Shown here: positions 1-8,914 of the stretch, one piece after another
Numbering within the stretch: position 1 is the first letter of the stretch
Layout: the number at the start of each line of letters is the position of its first letter
Assembly: GCA_013289985.1 (NCBI GenBank)
Contig: JABCYW010000046.1
Span: forward strand, 1 to 39,708
DNA: 39,708 bases
Source: Betaproteobacteria bacterium
GTDB taxonomy: Bacteria; Pseudomonadota; Gammaproteobacteria; Burkholderiales; Burkholderiaceae_C
Direction of reading: 5' to 3'
Translations under genes and position numbers: made by a program
Notes under the pieces: model-generated
The model's database searches: none
What the model saw: the letters and a program-made list of their open reading frames with translations, nothing else
Told to the model about the DNA's origin: nothing

Positions 1-1800
1 GCCCAGGATCTCGCCCGCATGGGCAGCTTCGACTGGTGGCAGGAGGAAGGCCGCAGCTTCGTCAACGGGCTGGAGCTGTCGGAGGAGGGCCTGCGCGTGT
101 TCGGCTACGGCCCCGACGACCGCGTCAACCTGCGCGACATGCTGCGCATGATCGCCCCCACGGACCGCGAGCCGCTGGTGCGCCTGGCGCGCCAGATCCT
201 GTACCAGGTCTCGGTCATCGCCACCGACGTGCCGATGACGCTGCCCGACGGGCGCTTCCGCATCATCCACGTGGAGGCCGAGCCCGAGTTCGACGAGCAC
301 GGCCACTGCTGCGCCTACACGGGCATCGTGCAGGACGTCACCGACCGCCGCATCGCGGAAGACCGCATCCGCCACCTGGCCAACTACGACGCGCTCACCA
401 ACCTGCCCAACCGCCGCCAGCTGATCTGGCGCGCCGAGCGTGCGCTGGAGTTCGGCCGCCGGCTGGGCCACCAGGTGGCGCTGCTCCTGATCGACCTCGA
501 CCGCTTCAAGGTCATCAACGACACCCTCGGCCACGCCGCCGGCGACGAGCTGCTGATGGAGGTGGCCTTCCGCCTGCGCGGTTGCGTGCGCCACTGCGAG
601 CAGCTGTTCGAGGGCGTCATCGAGACCGCGGGCTCGCGCTCGCACCGCACGCTGGAGGCAGTGGGCCGCCTGGGCGGCGACGAGTTCGTGGCGCTGCTGC
701 CCGAGGTGGCTGACGAGGCCGACGCGCAGCGCGTGGCCACCCGCATCCTCGAGGCCCTGCGCGAGCCGGTGGTGGTGGCGGGTCAGGACTGCTTCGCCAC
801 GGCCTCGGTGGGCATCGCGCTGTTCCCGCGCGACGGCAACACCGTGGCCGACCTGCTGCGCAACTCCGACGTGGCGATGTACGCCGTCAAGAGCCAGGGC
901 CGCAACGACGCGCTGGTCTACACGCCGCGCCTGGCCGGCCGCGGCCGCGAGAAGCTGGCGCTGGAAAGCGCGCTGCACAAGGCCATCGAGCGCGACGAGC
1001 TGGTGCTGTACTACCAGCCCAAGATCGACGTGGCCAACGGCCGGATGGTGGGCGTGGAGGCGCTGATGCGCTGGCGCCGCGGCGACCTGCTGATCCAGCC
1101 GGCCGACTTCATCCCCGTGGCCGAGGAAACGGGCCTGATCGTGCCGATGAGCGAGTGGGCGCTGCGCCAGGCCGCGCGCCAGGCGCGCATCTGGGCCGAC
1201 GCGTTCGGCTTCGCCGATTCGATCGCCGTCAACATGCCCAACCGCATGTTCGAGCGCACCGACCTGATCGACCAGATCTCGGCGGCCGTGCGCGAGGAGG
1301 GCATCCCGCACAGCATGATCCAGCTCGAGATCACCGAAACGGGCCTGATGAAGGACCTGCAGCGCGTGATCCCGTCGCTGCACCGGCTCACCGAGATCGG
1401 CGTCAAGATCGCGGTGGACGACTTCGGCACCGGCTATTCGTCGCTGGCCTACCTCACGTCGCTGCCCATCGCCGAGGTCAAGATCGACCGCAGCTTCGTG
1501 CGCGACCTGGGCGTGCTGCCACAGAGTCTTGCGGTTGTTACAGCCATCATCGCGCTGGCGAAGTCGCTGGACCTCAAGGTGGTGGCCGAAGGTGTCGAAA
1601 ACACCCGACAGCAGGACGTGTTGTACGGAGAAGGTTGCACGCTGATGCAGGGGTTCCTGTTCAGCAAGCCGCTGCCTCCCGAGGACATCCAGGTCTGGAT
1701 GGAGCAGGTGGCACTGCCCCGGAAGGCGCCGTGGATGCCGTCCGTCCAGAAGGCGCGGACCGGCACCGAGACCATCGTCGACGTCGGTCGGCGCTCGTAG
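1..1800 (+). CDS. PAS-GGDEF-EAL bifunctional c-di-GMP enzyme (5' partial)
   Basis: The reading frame is open from base 1 and the first residues ([13 protein letters not shown]) are the usual start of a PAS domain, so the true start lies upstream; the ATG at 19 is probably internal. Order: PAS/PAC (about residues 1-120 of the visible part, ending in the [13 protein letters not shown] linker), GGDEF with an intact RLGGDEF site, then EAL with intact [16 protein letters not shown] and AEGVEN motifs. Both diguanylate cyclase and phosphodiesterase chemistry therefore look possible. The cyclase carries an insertion of about 20 residues ([17 protein letters not shown]) just before the active site, and the inhibitory I-site reads RTLE instead of RxxD. 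Stop TAG at 1798-1800. A second GGDEF gene follows 41 bp later on the same strand. Domain calls are firm; the balance of the two activities is unknown. Confidence 0.93.
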   Translation, partial: AQDLARMGSFDWWQEEGRSFVNGLELSEEGLRVFGYGPDDRVNLRDMLRMIAPTDREPLVRLARQILYQVSVIATDVPMTLPDGRFRIIHVEAEPEFDEHGHCCAYTGIVQDVTDRRIAEDRIRHLANYDALTNLPNRRQLIWRAERALEFGRRLGHQVALLLIDLDRFKVINDTLGHAAGDELLMEVAFRLRGCVRHCEQLFEGVIETAGSRSHRTLEAVGRLGGDEFVALLPEVADEADAQRVATRILEALREPVVVAGQDCFATASVGIALFPRDGNTVADLLRNSDVAMYAVKSQGRNDALVYTPRLAGRGREKLALESALHKAIERDELVLYYQPKIDVANGRMVGVEALMRWRRGDLLIQPADFIPVAEETGLIVPMSEWALRQAARQARIWADAFGFADSIAVNMPNRMFERTDLIDQISAAVREEGIPHSMIQLEITETGLMKDLQRVIPSLHRLTEIGVKIAVDDFGTGYSSLAYLTSLPIAEVKIDRSFVRDLGVLPQSLAVVTAIIALAKSLDLKVVAEGVENTRQQDVLYGEGCTLMQGFLFSKPLPPEDIQVWMEQVALPRKAPWMPSVQKARTGTETIVDVGRRS

Positions 1801-1841
1801 AAACCGAGCGGTCGCCTGGCGGCCGTCACAGTCCATCGTCC

Positions 1842-3608
1842 ATGCCGAAACCGTCCGCCGCCGAGACCGCGAAGGCCGCCTTGCGCCGCCTCGCGCTGTC
1901 CAAGCTGGAACCCACGCCCGAGAACTATGCCCGGGCCTGGGCCGAGGAGGGCGGTACAGCGGCCGCGCCGTCCCCCGCGGCCGCGGCGCCGGTGCCGGCC
2001 GCGGCCAGCCCCAAGGCCAAGAACGTCCATGACCGCATCGCGGCGCGCCTGTTCGACGACGGCACGCAGCGCGAGGAATTCTCGCAGGCGATGCAGCGCG
2101 CCGACTGGGAGGCCGCCCGCGGCCACGTGGAGCGCGCGGCCGAGTCGCAGCTGGCGCTTGCCCAGGGCTGGGCGCAGACCATCGAGAAGCTCGCGCGCGG
2201 GCTCGAGCGCGGTGGCCGCCAGTGGACGGCGGCGCGCAAGAAGGACAGCCTGCAGCGCGTGCTGGAGGCCAACCGCAACGACATCGCGCGCCTGCACCAG
2301 CGCGTGAAGCAGCTCGTCGCGTCGTGGGACGGCGACGTCACCGACGACACGATCGCCGTCGACGTGACCGCCGACGTCGATCGGCCGTCCTCCGAGCGTG
2401 GGTCCGCCGATTCGCCCGGCGAGTGGCCGCCGGTGCTGGACCAGTACGACGCCGCTCTCCGCGTGGCGCTGCCGCCCGGCGAGGAGCGCGCCGCCGCCCT
2501 GGCGCTGGAATTGACCGAGCTGCAGGCCCGCCTGCTGCGCGACGGCGCCACCGCGCCGCTGCGCCAGCAGGCCGAGCAGGTCTGCGAGCGCGTGCGGCGG
2601 CTGCTGGCGCATCGCCACCACCTGGTCGACGAGCTGCACCGCCTGACGCAGGAGATGGGCGCCGGCCTGGCCGAGGTGGCCGAGGACGGCAGCTGGGTGA
2701 AGGGCCAGACCGAGAGCCTGCAGCTGAGCCTGGGCGACGCGCCCAGCGTGCGCTCGGTGCGCGCGGCCAGCGAGATGCTGGCGCAGACGCGCACGCGCCA
2801 GCAGCGCGTGCGCGCGGAACGCGACAGCGCGCGCGTGGCGCTGAAGGACGCGATCTCGCAGATGCTCGCCGAGCTCGACGCGCTGGGCGACCACACCGGC
2901 GGCTTCGCCGACAACGTGGCGCGCTACGTGGACACCATCGCCAACGCCGAGTCGCTGGAGAGCCTGGCCGGCGTCGTGCGCCAGATGGTGGAGGAGAGCC
3001 GCGCGGTGCACGGCCTCGTCAGCGAGACGCAGCAGCGCCTGCACGACGGCCGCCAGCGCGCCACCGAGCTCGAGGCGCAGGTGCGCACGCTGGAGAGCGA
3101 GCTGCGGCGGCTGTCCGAGGAGGTGTCCACCGACGTGCTCACCGAGGTCGCCAACCGGCGCGGCCTGATGCAGGCCTTCGACATCGAGACCGCGCGCCTG
3201 GAGCGGCAGGGCGGCGAGTTGGCCATCGGCCTGCTGGACATCGACAACTTCAAGAAGCTCAACGACACGCTGGGCCACTCGGTGGGCGACACGGCGCTGA
3301 AGTCGCTGGCCGGCCACGTGCGGGCGCAGCTGCGCGCGGTGGACGTGGTGGCGCGCTTCGGCGGCGAGGAATTCGTGGTGCTGCTGCCGGGCGTGCCCGT
3401 CGACGAGGCCCAGGTCACGCTCACGCGCCTGCAGCGCACGCTGTCGGCCAGCCTCTTCATGCACGACGGCCGCGAGGTGTTCGTCACCTTCTCGGCGGGC
3501 GTCACCCGGTTCCGTCCGGGCGAGCCGCTGGAGGCGGCGCTGGAGCGGGCCGACGAGGCGCTCTACGAGGCCAAGCGCACCGGCAAGAACCGCACGTGCA
3601 TCGGCTAG
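1842..3608 (+). CDS. GGDEF diguanylate cyclase with long coiled-coil N-terminus
   Basis: 588 residues. The start at 1842 (MPKPSAAETAKAALRRLA) is the first ATG after the upstream stop; an Ala/Pro-rich linker follows near residues 45-60. Residues about 100-430 are strongly charged, Leu/Ala/Glu/Arg-rich and helical, with no clear membrane segment, so it is probably a cytoplasmic coiled-coil sensor or dimerisation region. The C-terminal GGDEF domain shows TDVLTEVANRRG, DIDNFKKLND and RFGGEEF, the active-site variant GGEEF. A canonical RxxD inhibitory site (RAVD) sits five residues before it, so c-di-GMP feedback inhibition is expected. It lies 41 bp after the GGDEF-EAL gene and may be co-transcribed. 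Its TAG stop overlaps the stop of the convergent lipoprotein gene in a shared CTAG. The input signal is not recognisable. Confidence 0.9.
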   Translation: MPKPSAAETAKAALRRLALSKLEPTPENYARAWAEEGGTAAAPSPAAAAPVPAAASPKAKNVHDRIAARLFDDGTQREEFSQAMQRADWEAARGHVERAAESQLALAQGWAQTIEKLARGLERGGRQWTAARKKDSLQRVLEANRNDIARLHQRVKQLVASWDGDVTDDTIAVDVTADVDRPSSERGSADSPGEWPPVLDQYDAALRVALPPGEERAAALALELTELQARLLRDGATAPLRQQAEQVCERVRRLLAHRHHLVDELHRLTQEMGAGLAEVAEDGSWVKGQTESLQLSLGDAPSVRSVRAASEMLAQTRTRQQRVRAERDSARVALKDAISQMLAELDALGDHTGGFADNVARYVDTIANAESLESLAGVVRQMVEESRAVHGLVSETQQRLHDGRQRATELEAQVRTLESELRRLSEEVSTDVLTEVANRRGLMQAFDIETARLERQGGELAIGLLDIDNFKKLNDTLGHSVGDTALKSLAGHVRAQLRAVDVVARFGGEEFVVLLPGVPVDEAQVTLTRLQRTLSASLFMHDGREVFVTFSAGVTRFRPGEPLEAALERADEALYEAKRTGKNRTCIG

Positions 3609-4006
3609 TAGGGGGCGCCGCAGCCCAGGCCCCTGAACGTCCACGAGACCACGTGGTCGTCCTTCATCACGAAGCGCGTCGTGCACGTGATGGGCACGGC
3701 GGCTGGCACCGGACTGGTCGACGGCATCACCGTCGTTCCGCTCAGGCCGCCGCCGGAGCGGTTGACCACCACCGTGGGCGAGCCGGGCGCGCCGGGCCGG
3801 TCGTCGATGTCGGTGCGCTTCACCCAGGCGAGCACGGTGCCGTCCGGCGTCGCCTGAACCAGCATCGGCCTGCCCCAGGCGGCCTCGAGCTCGGCCCGCG
3901 TAGCGCCCTTCCAGCGCTGCAGCGAGGCGTCGTAGCGGTCGTCCATGGAGGCCTGCGCCGCGCAGCCCGCGGTGGCCAGGAGGATGATGGGGGTGAGGCG
4001 GTTCAT
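3605..4006 (-). CDS. small putative lipoprotein, function unknown
   Basis: 133 residues from ATG 4006; a GTG at 4021 is in frame but adds only five residues before a typical signal peptide. The N-terminus MNRLTPIILLATAGCAAQ has a short basic region, a hydrophobic core and a lipobox-like ATAGC, suggesting export and lipidation at the Cys. The -3 residue (Thr) is not ideal for a lipobox, so lipidation is inference. The mature part has a YDASLQRWKGATRAELEAAW segment reminiscent of small outer-membrane lipoproteins and two further Cys near the C-terminus (ITCTTRF and GLGCGAPY) that could form a disulfide. I do not recognise the family. It is convergent with the GGDEF gene and shares the bases CTAG (3605-3608) with its stop. 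Confidence 0.72.
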   Translation of the reverse strand: MNRLTPIILLATAGCAAQASMDDRYDASLQRWKGATRAELEAAWGRPMLVQATPDGTVLAWVKRTDIDDRPGAPGSPTVVVNRSGGGLSGTTVMPSTSPVPAAVPITCTTRFVMKDDHVVSWTFRGLGCGAPY

Positions 4007-4095
4007 GTGCCCATTGGACACCGATGGCGCGTCGATTGCCGTAGGCTCCCACCACGACCCATGCCGATCCGCCGCATCCAGGCCCCGACACCGCG

Positions 4096-4908
4096 ATGAC
4101 CCTTCATGCCGCCGATACCCTGGCCCTCACCGACGCCGTCCGCGCGCTCGAGCGCCCCAGCGTGGGCGCGCGCTTCGCCAACGTGGTGGGCTCGCCCATC
4201 GAGCACCTCATCGGGATGCTGCCCGCGCGCGCCTCGTCGGTGATCGCCGCGGCCGCGCGCAAGGCGATCCACGGGGCGCTGAACCTGTCGCTGCGCACGC
4301 TGGCCACCAACGGGCCGCTGTCGCACGGCGCGCCGCCGCCCTCGTCCAACGGCTGGCACAAGGCGGCCAGCGCCGCGAGCGGGGCGCTCGGCGGCGCGTT
4401 CGGCCTGGTGGCGCTGGGCGTCGAGCTGCCGGTCTCCACCACGATCATGATGCGTTCCATCGCCGACGTGGCGCGCAGCGAGGGCGCCGACCTGGCCGAC
4501 CGCCAGGTGCAGCTGGAGTGCGTGATGGTGCTGGGCCTGGGCGGCCCCGGCGCCGCCGACGACGCCGCCGAGGTGGGCTACTTCGCGGTGCGCGAGGCGA
4601 TGACGCGCGCGGTCTCCAGCGCGGCCTCGCACCTGGCGCGCCACGGCCTGGCCAAGGAGGGCGCGCCGGCACTGGTGCGGCTCATCACGCTGATCGCGGA
4701 GCACTACTCCGTCAACGTCACCGAGAAGGCCGCGGCGCAGCTGGTGCCGCTGCTCGGCGCGGTGGGCGGCGCGGCCATCAACACGATCTTCATCGACCAC
4801 TTCCAGTCGGTGGCGCGCGGCCATTTCGTCGTGCGCCGGCTGGAGCGGCAGTACGGCGTGGCGGCGGTGCGCGAGAAATACCGGGAACTGGCCGCGCAGC
4901 TGGCGTGA
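4096..4908 (+). CDS. EcsC family protein
   Basis: 270 residues, ATG at 4096. The Ala/Gly-rich sequence with a central hydrophobic stretch (GALGGAFGLVALGVELPVST, about residues 97-116) followed by TTIMMRSIADVARSEG, and a C-terminal GAVGGAAINTIFIDHFQ, matches the EcsC family. In Bacillus EcsC is associated with the EcsAB ABC transporter; in proteobacteria such genes usually stand alone and the function is not established. No signal peptide is seen. It probably associates with the inner membrane through the hydrophobic core (inference). It precedes the exported S41-like gene by 45 bp on the same strand, so co-transcription is possible. Family call is good; role unknown. Confidence 0.8.
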   Translation: MTLHAADTLALTDAVRALERPSVGARFANVVGSPIEHLIGMLPARASSVIAAAARKAIHGALNLSLRTLATNGPLSHGAPPPSSNGWHKAASAASGALGGAFGLVALGVELPVSTTIMMRSIADVARSEGADLADRQVQLECVMVLGLGGPGAADDAAEVGYFAVREAMTRAVSSAASHLARHGLAKEGAPALVRLITLIAEHYSVNVTEKAAAQLVPLLGAVGGAAINTIFIDHFQSVARGHFVVRRLERQYGVAAVREKYRELAAQLA

Positions 4909-4953
4909 GCGGCGGAGTCGTATATTGCGGGCTGCCCCTGGCCCCGCGTCCCT

Positions 4954-6339
4954 ATGAAGCTCCTGCTCGCTCCCCTGCTGATCGTCCTGTCGCTGCAGGC
5001 CGCCACCCTGGCCGAGGCCGCGCCCGTGCGCGCCGCCTGCACCCTGCATCCGGCCGGCGACGTGGCGTCGCAATCGCCCGACGCCCTGTCCGTGAGCCTC
5101 GACGCCGCGCATCCCGCCGCGCTCGCGAACTGGGACGTGCGCTGGTGGCAGCGCCACCGCGTCTGGATCACGCTCGGCGTGGACAACCGCTCCGACGCGA
5201 CGGCCCACGTGCTGCCGCAGATGCTGCTCGACGCCCGCGCCGACGGCGGCGCGTCCACGGTGCTGCTGGGCCTGCCGCTGGCGCTGGAGCCGCATGCGCG
5301 GGCCAGCGCCCGGCTCGCCGTCTACGTGCCCGACGATGCCAGGACGCTGGGCGTGCGCCTGCTGGGCGCCACGCTCGCCGGCACGGTCTCCGCGACGTTC
5401 TCCCTCGAATGCTCGGACGCCCGCTTCGACATCGGCGAGCGCGCGCTGGCCATCGCCCCGCTGATGGACGAGGCGCTGCGAACGTACTTCAACAGCTTCG
5501 TCGATCCGCTGAACGATCCGCGGGCGAGCTACGACGAGGCGCGCAAGCTGGGCAGCGGCGCGCAGGACGCCAGCGACGTGGCGTGGACGCTGCGCGGCCT
5601 GATGCAGGCCGTGCACGACACCCACGGCTATGTGGTGCTCCCTGGCGAGGCGCCTCCCGCGCGCCGCGCGCTGGTCACGCGCGCGCCCGAGCTCGAACTG
5701 GGCGCGGACGGCACCGCCACCGTGCGCCTGCATGCGCTCGACGCGCTCACGGACGCCGAGGCGCTGGCGTGGGCGACCTCGCTGCACGACAAGCTCGCGG
5801 AGCTGGCCATGCGCCATCCGCGCGCCTGGATCGTCGACCTGCGCGACCACGACGCCGACGCCCCGTGGCCGGCCTTCGCCGCGCTGTCGGCGCTGCTCGA
5901 CGGCCCGGCGATCGGCGGCTGGGTGAGCCGTCAGGGGACGCAGGACTGGATCGCCGACCGCGGCGTCTCGCGCGTGGCCGGCGGCCCCGCGCTGGTGGAC
6001 GTGCAGGCCGCGCCCGAGCCGCCGTTCCGCGGCCCGGTGGCGCTGCTGCTCGGCCCGGGCACGCGCAACGCGGGCGAGGATCTCGCCGTGGCGTTCCGCG
6101 GCCGTGCCCACACGCGCTTCTTCGGTTCCGCCACCGGCGGCTTCCCGACCGAGGGCGTGGTGATGCACCGGCTCTCCGACGGCACCGGCCTGGGCGTGCT
6201 GGAGACGCGCGCCGCCGACCGCAAGGGCGTGGTCCAGCGCGTCCCCATCGAGCCGGACGCGGCGTTGAACGACGAGAGCGTGCCCTTGCTGCAGCAGGCG
6301 CGCGACTGGCTGGCGCAGGAGCGCGAGCGCTCGAACTGA
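4954..6339 (+). CDS. exported S41 (C-terminal-processing/NSR-like) peptidase homologue, probably catalytically altered
   Basis: 461 residues with a Sec signal peptide (residues 1 to about 24, ending TLAEAAP). An N-terminal beta-rich region of unknown type is followed from about residue 160 by an S41-like fold: LMDEALRTYFNSFVD and VAWTLRGLMQAVHDTHGY (helical cap), AWIVDLRDHD (the IVDLR strand), and residues 364-400 LLLGPGTRNAGEDLAVAF then FFGSATGGFPTEG. In this family the nucleophile is the Ser of a TxSSGE-type motif; here the aligned residue is Asn372 (TRNAGE). The protein is thus likely a pseudo-peptidase or uses different chemistry. Two cysteines (about residues 30 and 152) may pair in the periplasm. 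It ends in a hairpin shared with the convergent PEP-CTERM gene. The fold call is moderately confident; loss of Ser rests on alignment by eye. Confidence 0.7.
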   Translation: MKLLLAPLLIVLSLQAATLAEAAPVRAACTLHPAGDVASQSPDALSVSLDAAHPAALANWDVRWWQRHRVWITLGVDNRSDATAHVLPQMLLDARADGGASTVLLGLPLALEPHARASARLAVYVPDDARTLGVRLLGATLAGTVSATFSLECSDARFDIGERALAIAPLMDEALRTYFNSFVDPLNDPRASYDEARKLGSGAQDASDVAWTLRGLMQAVHDTHGYVVLPGEAPPARRALVTRAPELELGADGTATVRLHALDALTDAEALAWATSLHDKLAELAMRHPRAWIVDLRDHDADAPWPAFAALSALLDGPAIGGWVSRQGTQDWIADRGVSRVAGGPALVDVQAAPEPPFRGPVALLLGPGTRNAGEDLAVAFRGRAHTRFFGSATGGFPTEGVVMHRLSDGTGLGVLETRAADRKGVVQRVPIEPDAALNDESVPLLQQARDWLAQERERSN

Positions 6340-6373
6340 GGCGGCGGCTCGCGGGCCGCCGCGTCGGCCTCAG
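6336..6373. terminator. bidirectional hairpin between convergent genes
   Basis: CTGAGG (6336-6341) pairs with CCTCAG (6368-6373), and inside it GCGGCGG (6341-6347) pairs with CCGCCGC (6356-6362). The stop codons of both convergent genes (TGA 6337-6339 and the TCA complement 6370-6372) lie inside the outer stem. There is no T-tract, so factor-independent termination is uncertain. Confidence 0.55.
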
Positions 6374-6966
6374 GCGGCTTGCTTGCGCCGGCGCGCCAGC
6401 GTGCCCACCAGGCCCAGGCCGGCCAGCATCAGCGCGAGGCTGCCGGGCTCGGGGATGGCCGTGGTGTTGATATGGCCGGTGAAGCCACCGTTGGCCACCA
6501 GCGCCGTGCCCGTGACTTCGACGTAGTAGACGCCGCTGCCCAGGAAGTCCTTCGACTGGCCGCCGAAGGCGACCGGGACCAGGAAGCTCTTGCCCAGCGC
6601 CAGCGAGGTCACGTTGACGCCAAGGAAGTTGCCGTTCGCGTCGTAGTTCTCGTAGTTGAAGACGCCGAAGTCGATGCCGGTGATGGAGACGCTGGCCTGG
6701 CCGTTGATGTAATCGGCGAAGCCGTCGAACTCGACCTGCGACTGGGTCGGTGGTGCGAAGAACCGGAACACTTCGTCGAAGGTGCCCGTGCCGGCGAAGC
6801 TGCTGCCGAAACCGCCGGAGGTGTTCAGCCCACTGCCGTACGTCAGGGAGTTGAAGGACACGTCCTGGGTCGCGATGTCATGGGTGGCGTCGGCGAAGGC
6901 CGGGGCGGCCAGGCCGGCGGCGAGCGCCACGGCGGCGCCGGCGGCGGTGAGAGTCTTGCGGATCAT
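6370..6966 (-). CDS. PEP-CTERM sorting domain protein
   Basis: 198 residues from ATG 6966, with an AAGGA Shine-Dalgarno about 12 bases upstream. A Sec signal peptide (MIRKTLTAAGAAVALAAG...APAFA) is followed by a beta-rich, Asn/Gly/Phe-rich mature domain. The C-terminus is a textbook PEP-CTERM tripartite signal: IPEPGSLALMLAGLGLVG, a hydrophobic segment, then the basic tail RRRKQAA. Such proteins are recognised by exosortase (EpsH/XrtA), cleaved near Pro-Glu-Pro and delivered to the outer surface or exopolysaccharide matrix. The mature domain resembles short FxDxY-type PEP-CTERM proteins, but I cannot name a subfamily. It lies 43 bp downstream of the S53 peptidase gene on the same strand, so the two are likely co-transcribed. 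No exosortase gene is in the window. Confidence 0.9.
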   Translation of the reverse strand: MIRKTLTAAGAAVALAAGLAAPAFADATHDIATQDVSFNSLTYGSGLNTSGGFGSSFAGTGTFDEVFRFFAPPTQSQVEFDGFADYINGQASVSITGIDFGVFNYENYDANGNFLGVNVTSLALGKSFLVPVAFGGQSKDFLGSGVYYVEVTGTALVANGGFTGHINTTAIPEPGSLALMLAGLGLVGTLARRRKQAA

Positions 6967-7009
6967 GGCTGGATAGTCCTTGAATTGCGATGTGTTGGAA
7001 GCGGGCCGC

Positions 7010-8914
7010 TCAGTTCGGCGCGACGGGAGCGAGCACCTTGGACAGGTTGTCGATGTTGAGCACGCCCAGGCCGACGGCCGGGTTGTAGCCGTTGGTGGCG
7101 GTGTAGTAGAGGTTGCTGCCCGCACCGACGGCGCGGAACGGCGAGCCCGCGCCGTAGCCCATGCTGCGGAAGGCGCCATAGAGCTGCGGATGCAGCAGGC
7201 CCAGACGCTTTCCGGCCTGCTGCGTGATCAGCGAGAAGATGCCGTTCAGCTGCGGGGCCACGAAGCTGGTGCCGCCGCCGCCCGCGTACAGCGAGTTGCC
7301 GAACACCAGGTAGTAGCCGGTGTTGGAGTCGGCGTTGAGCGAGACGTCGGGCACGTTGCGGCCCGCGAAGTTGCCGGGCAGGTCGATGTAGTCGGTGATC
7401 GGGCCGCTGAAGGTCTGCGACTTGGGGTCGTAGTTCATGGGGCCGAACAGCGACTGGCCCGGCGACGAGGTCTTCACGCCGCTCAGGCCCGCCTGGTAGC
7501 CGGGCATGGGGTAGACCACGCTGACGCCGCCGCCGGCGCCCACGGGGAACACCTGCGCGTAGTAGACGGCCTGGCCGTAGTGGCTCACGTAGTAGTCGCG
7601 GAAGTAGTCCCAGCCCCACGGACGCTCCGCCGGCACCGTCAGCTTGGCGTACTTCATCTGGATCGTGGTGGGCAGCGTCGTGCCGCCGGCGGCCAGCACC
7701 AGCGGGTGGCTGGCCGGGAAGTCGACGGTCAGCAGCGACGTGAACTGCGGGTACAGGTAGGTGCTGCGGTTGATGTCGTAGGCGCCCGAGTCGCCGGCCG
7801 ACGCCATGATCGGCGTGCCCTGCGCGGCGGCCTGCTTGAACAGCGCGTCGTAGGTGGCGAAGTCGCCCGGGCTCTCGGTGATCTCGGCCTGGCCCCAGCT
7901 GATGGACAGCGTGTCGCACAGGTTGTCGTTGATCGCCTTGGCGTACAGCTGCAGCGCGCCCAGGCGGGTGTTGGCCGCCTCGTACACGCGGATCTGCGCC
8001 TGCGGGGCCAGGCCGCCGGACTGCTCCACGTCGAGGCTGGTCTCGTCCGCGCCGTTGTCGGTGGGCTTGGCCGTGTGGCCCGCCACGCCGATCTCGGTGA
8101 TGCGGTTGGCCAGCACCGGCTGGCCGATCACGTTCCAGTACGCGTAGGCGTCGGCCTGCGAGAAGCCGGCGAAGGTCATGATGCCGATCGTGGTGCCGGA
8201 GCCGTTCATGCCGCGCGCCGGGAGCGCCAGGCCGTTGTAGGTGTTGAGCACGTCGCCGGTGGTGAGGTAGCCCGGCGTGTTGGTGATGGCCACGTTGCCG
8301 TCCAGCGACTGCGGCGCCGGCGCGGGCTCGGCGGCGAGTGCGCCGGCGCGCGGCAGGTACTGCACGTTGGAGTGCGCCAGCGGCTGGTTGTCCAGGCCGG
8401 TGACGGATTGCGCGAGTCCGTTCAGGCCCAGCGGCATCACGACGGTGCCCACGGGACGCTGGAAGACCTGGCCGCCCTGGCTGTAGGTGTGGATGGGCGT
8501 GCCGAACAGGGCGCTCAGCTGCGCGTTGGTGGCCGTGGCGGTGACCAGCAGGCGGTTGCCGGACACCTCGGTCACGGCGATGCCGTTGGCGGCGAGATAC
8601 GCGGTCACCTGCGCCACCGTGTCGGGCGTGGCGCCGTAGCCGTCGGCGAATTGCGCCGACGTCAGGAACTGGCGGAAGTTGGGGCTCTTGGGATCGACGG
8701 TGCTGGCGATGAACGCGTCGAGCGCCGCGGCGTTGCGCAGCGGCAGCGCCAGCGCGATCGTCTGCACTGCGTCTGAAGGCGCCACGCCGAGGTCGACCAG
8801 CGGGGCCTTGGTGATGCGGGACTGGCCGGCGGCGGGCACCGCGGCTTCAACGGAAGGAAGGGCGCCGGCAGCCAGCAAGGCGGCTGCGACGACAGTGGCC
8901 AAACGGAATTTCAA
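7010..8914 (-). CDS. S53 family (sedolisin/kumamolisin) serine-carboxyl peptidase, exported
   Basis: 634 residues. The start is TTG at 8914, supported by a strong GAGGAG six bases upstream and by the signal peptide that follows (KFRLATVVAAALLAAGALPSVEA). Residues about 30-185 are the pro-kumamolisin activation domain. The catalytic domain shows the sedolisin tetrad: Glu291 and Asp295 (ETSLD), Asp375 (SAGDSGAYD) and Ser550 in GGTSFVAP. A C-terminal GYNPAVGLGVLNI corresponds to the region that usually carries a calcium site; the usual Asp at the start of this region is not obvious. Expected to be secreted as a zymogen and to mature at acidic pH (family knowledge). It is the first gene of an apparent operon with the PEP-CTERM gene. 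Confidence 0.93.
   Translation of the reverse strand: MKFRLATVVAAALLAAGALPSVEAAVPAAGQSRITKAPLVDLGVAPSDAVQTIALALPLRNAAALDAFIASTVDPKSPNFRQFLTSAQFADGYGATPDTVAQVTAYLAANGIAVTEVSGNRLLVTATATNAQLSALFGTPIHTYSQGGQVFQRPVGTVVMPLGLNGLAQSVTGLDNQPLAHSNVQYLPRAGALAAEPAPAPQSLDGNVAITNTPGYLTTGDVLNTYNGLALPARGMNGSGTTIGIMTFAGFSQADAYAYWNVIGQPVLANRITEIGVAGHTAKPTDNGADETSLDVEQSGGLAPQAQIRVYEAANTRLGALQLYAKAINDNLCDTLSISWGQAEITESPGDFATYDALFKQAAAQGTPIMASAGDSGAYDINRSTYLYPQFTSLLTVDFPASHPLVLAAGGTTLPTTIQMKYAKLTVPAERPWGWDYFRDYYVSHYGQAVYYAQVFPVGAGGGVSVVYPMPGYQAGLSGVKTSSPGQSLFGPMNYDPKSQTFSGPITDYIDLPGNFAGRNVPDVSLNADSNTGYYLVFGNSLYAGGGGTSFVAPQLNGIFSLITQQAGKRLGLLHPQLYGAFRSMGYGAGSPFRAVGAGSNLYYTATNGYNPAVGLGVLNIDNLSKVLAPVAPN

Noticed and set aside
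1449-4091. 880-residue minus-strand open frame
   Set aside because: It lies across two well-supported GGDEF genes and is Arg/His/Gly/Leu-rich low-complexity sequence, typical of an antisense shadow in high-GC DNA.
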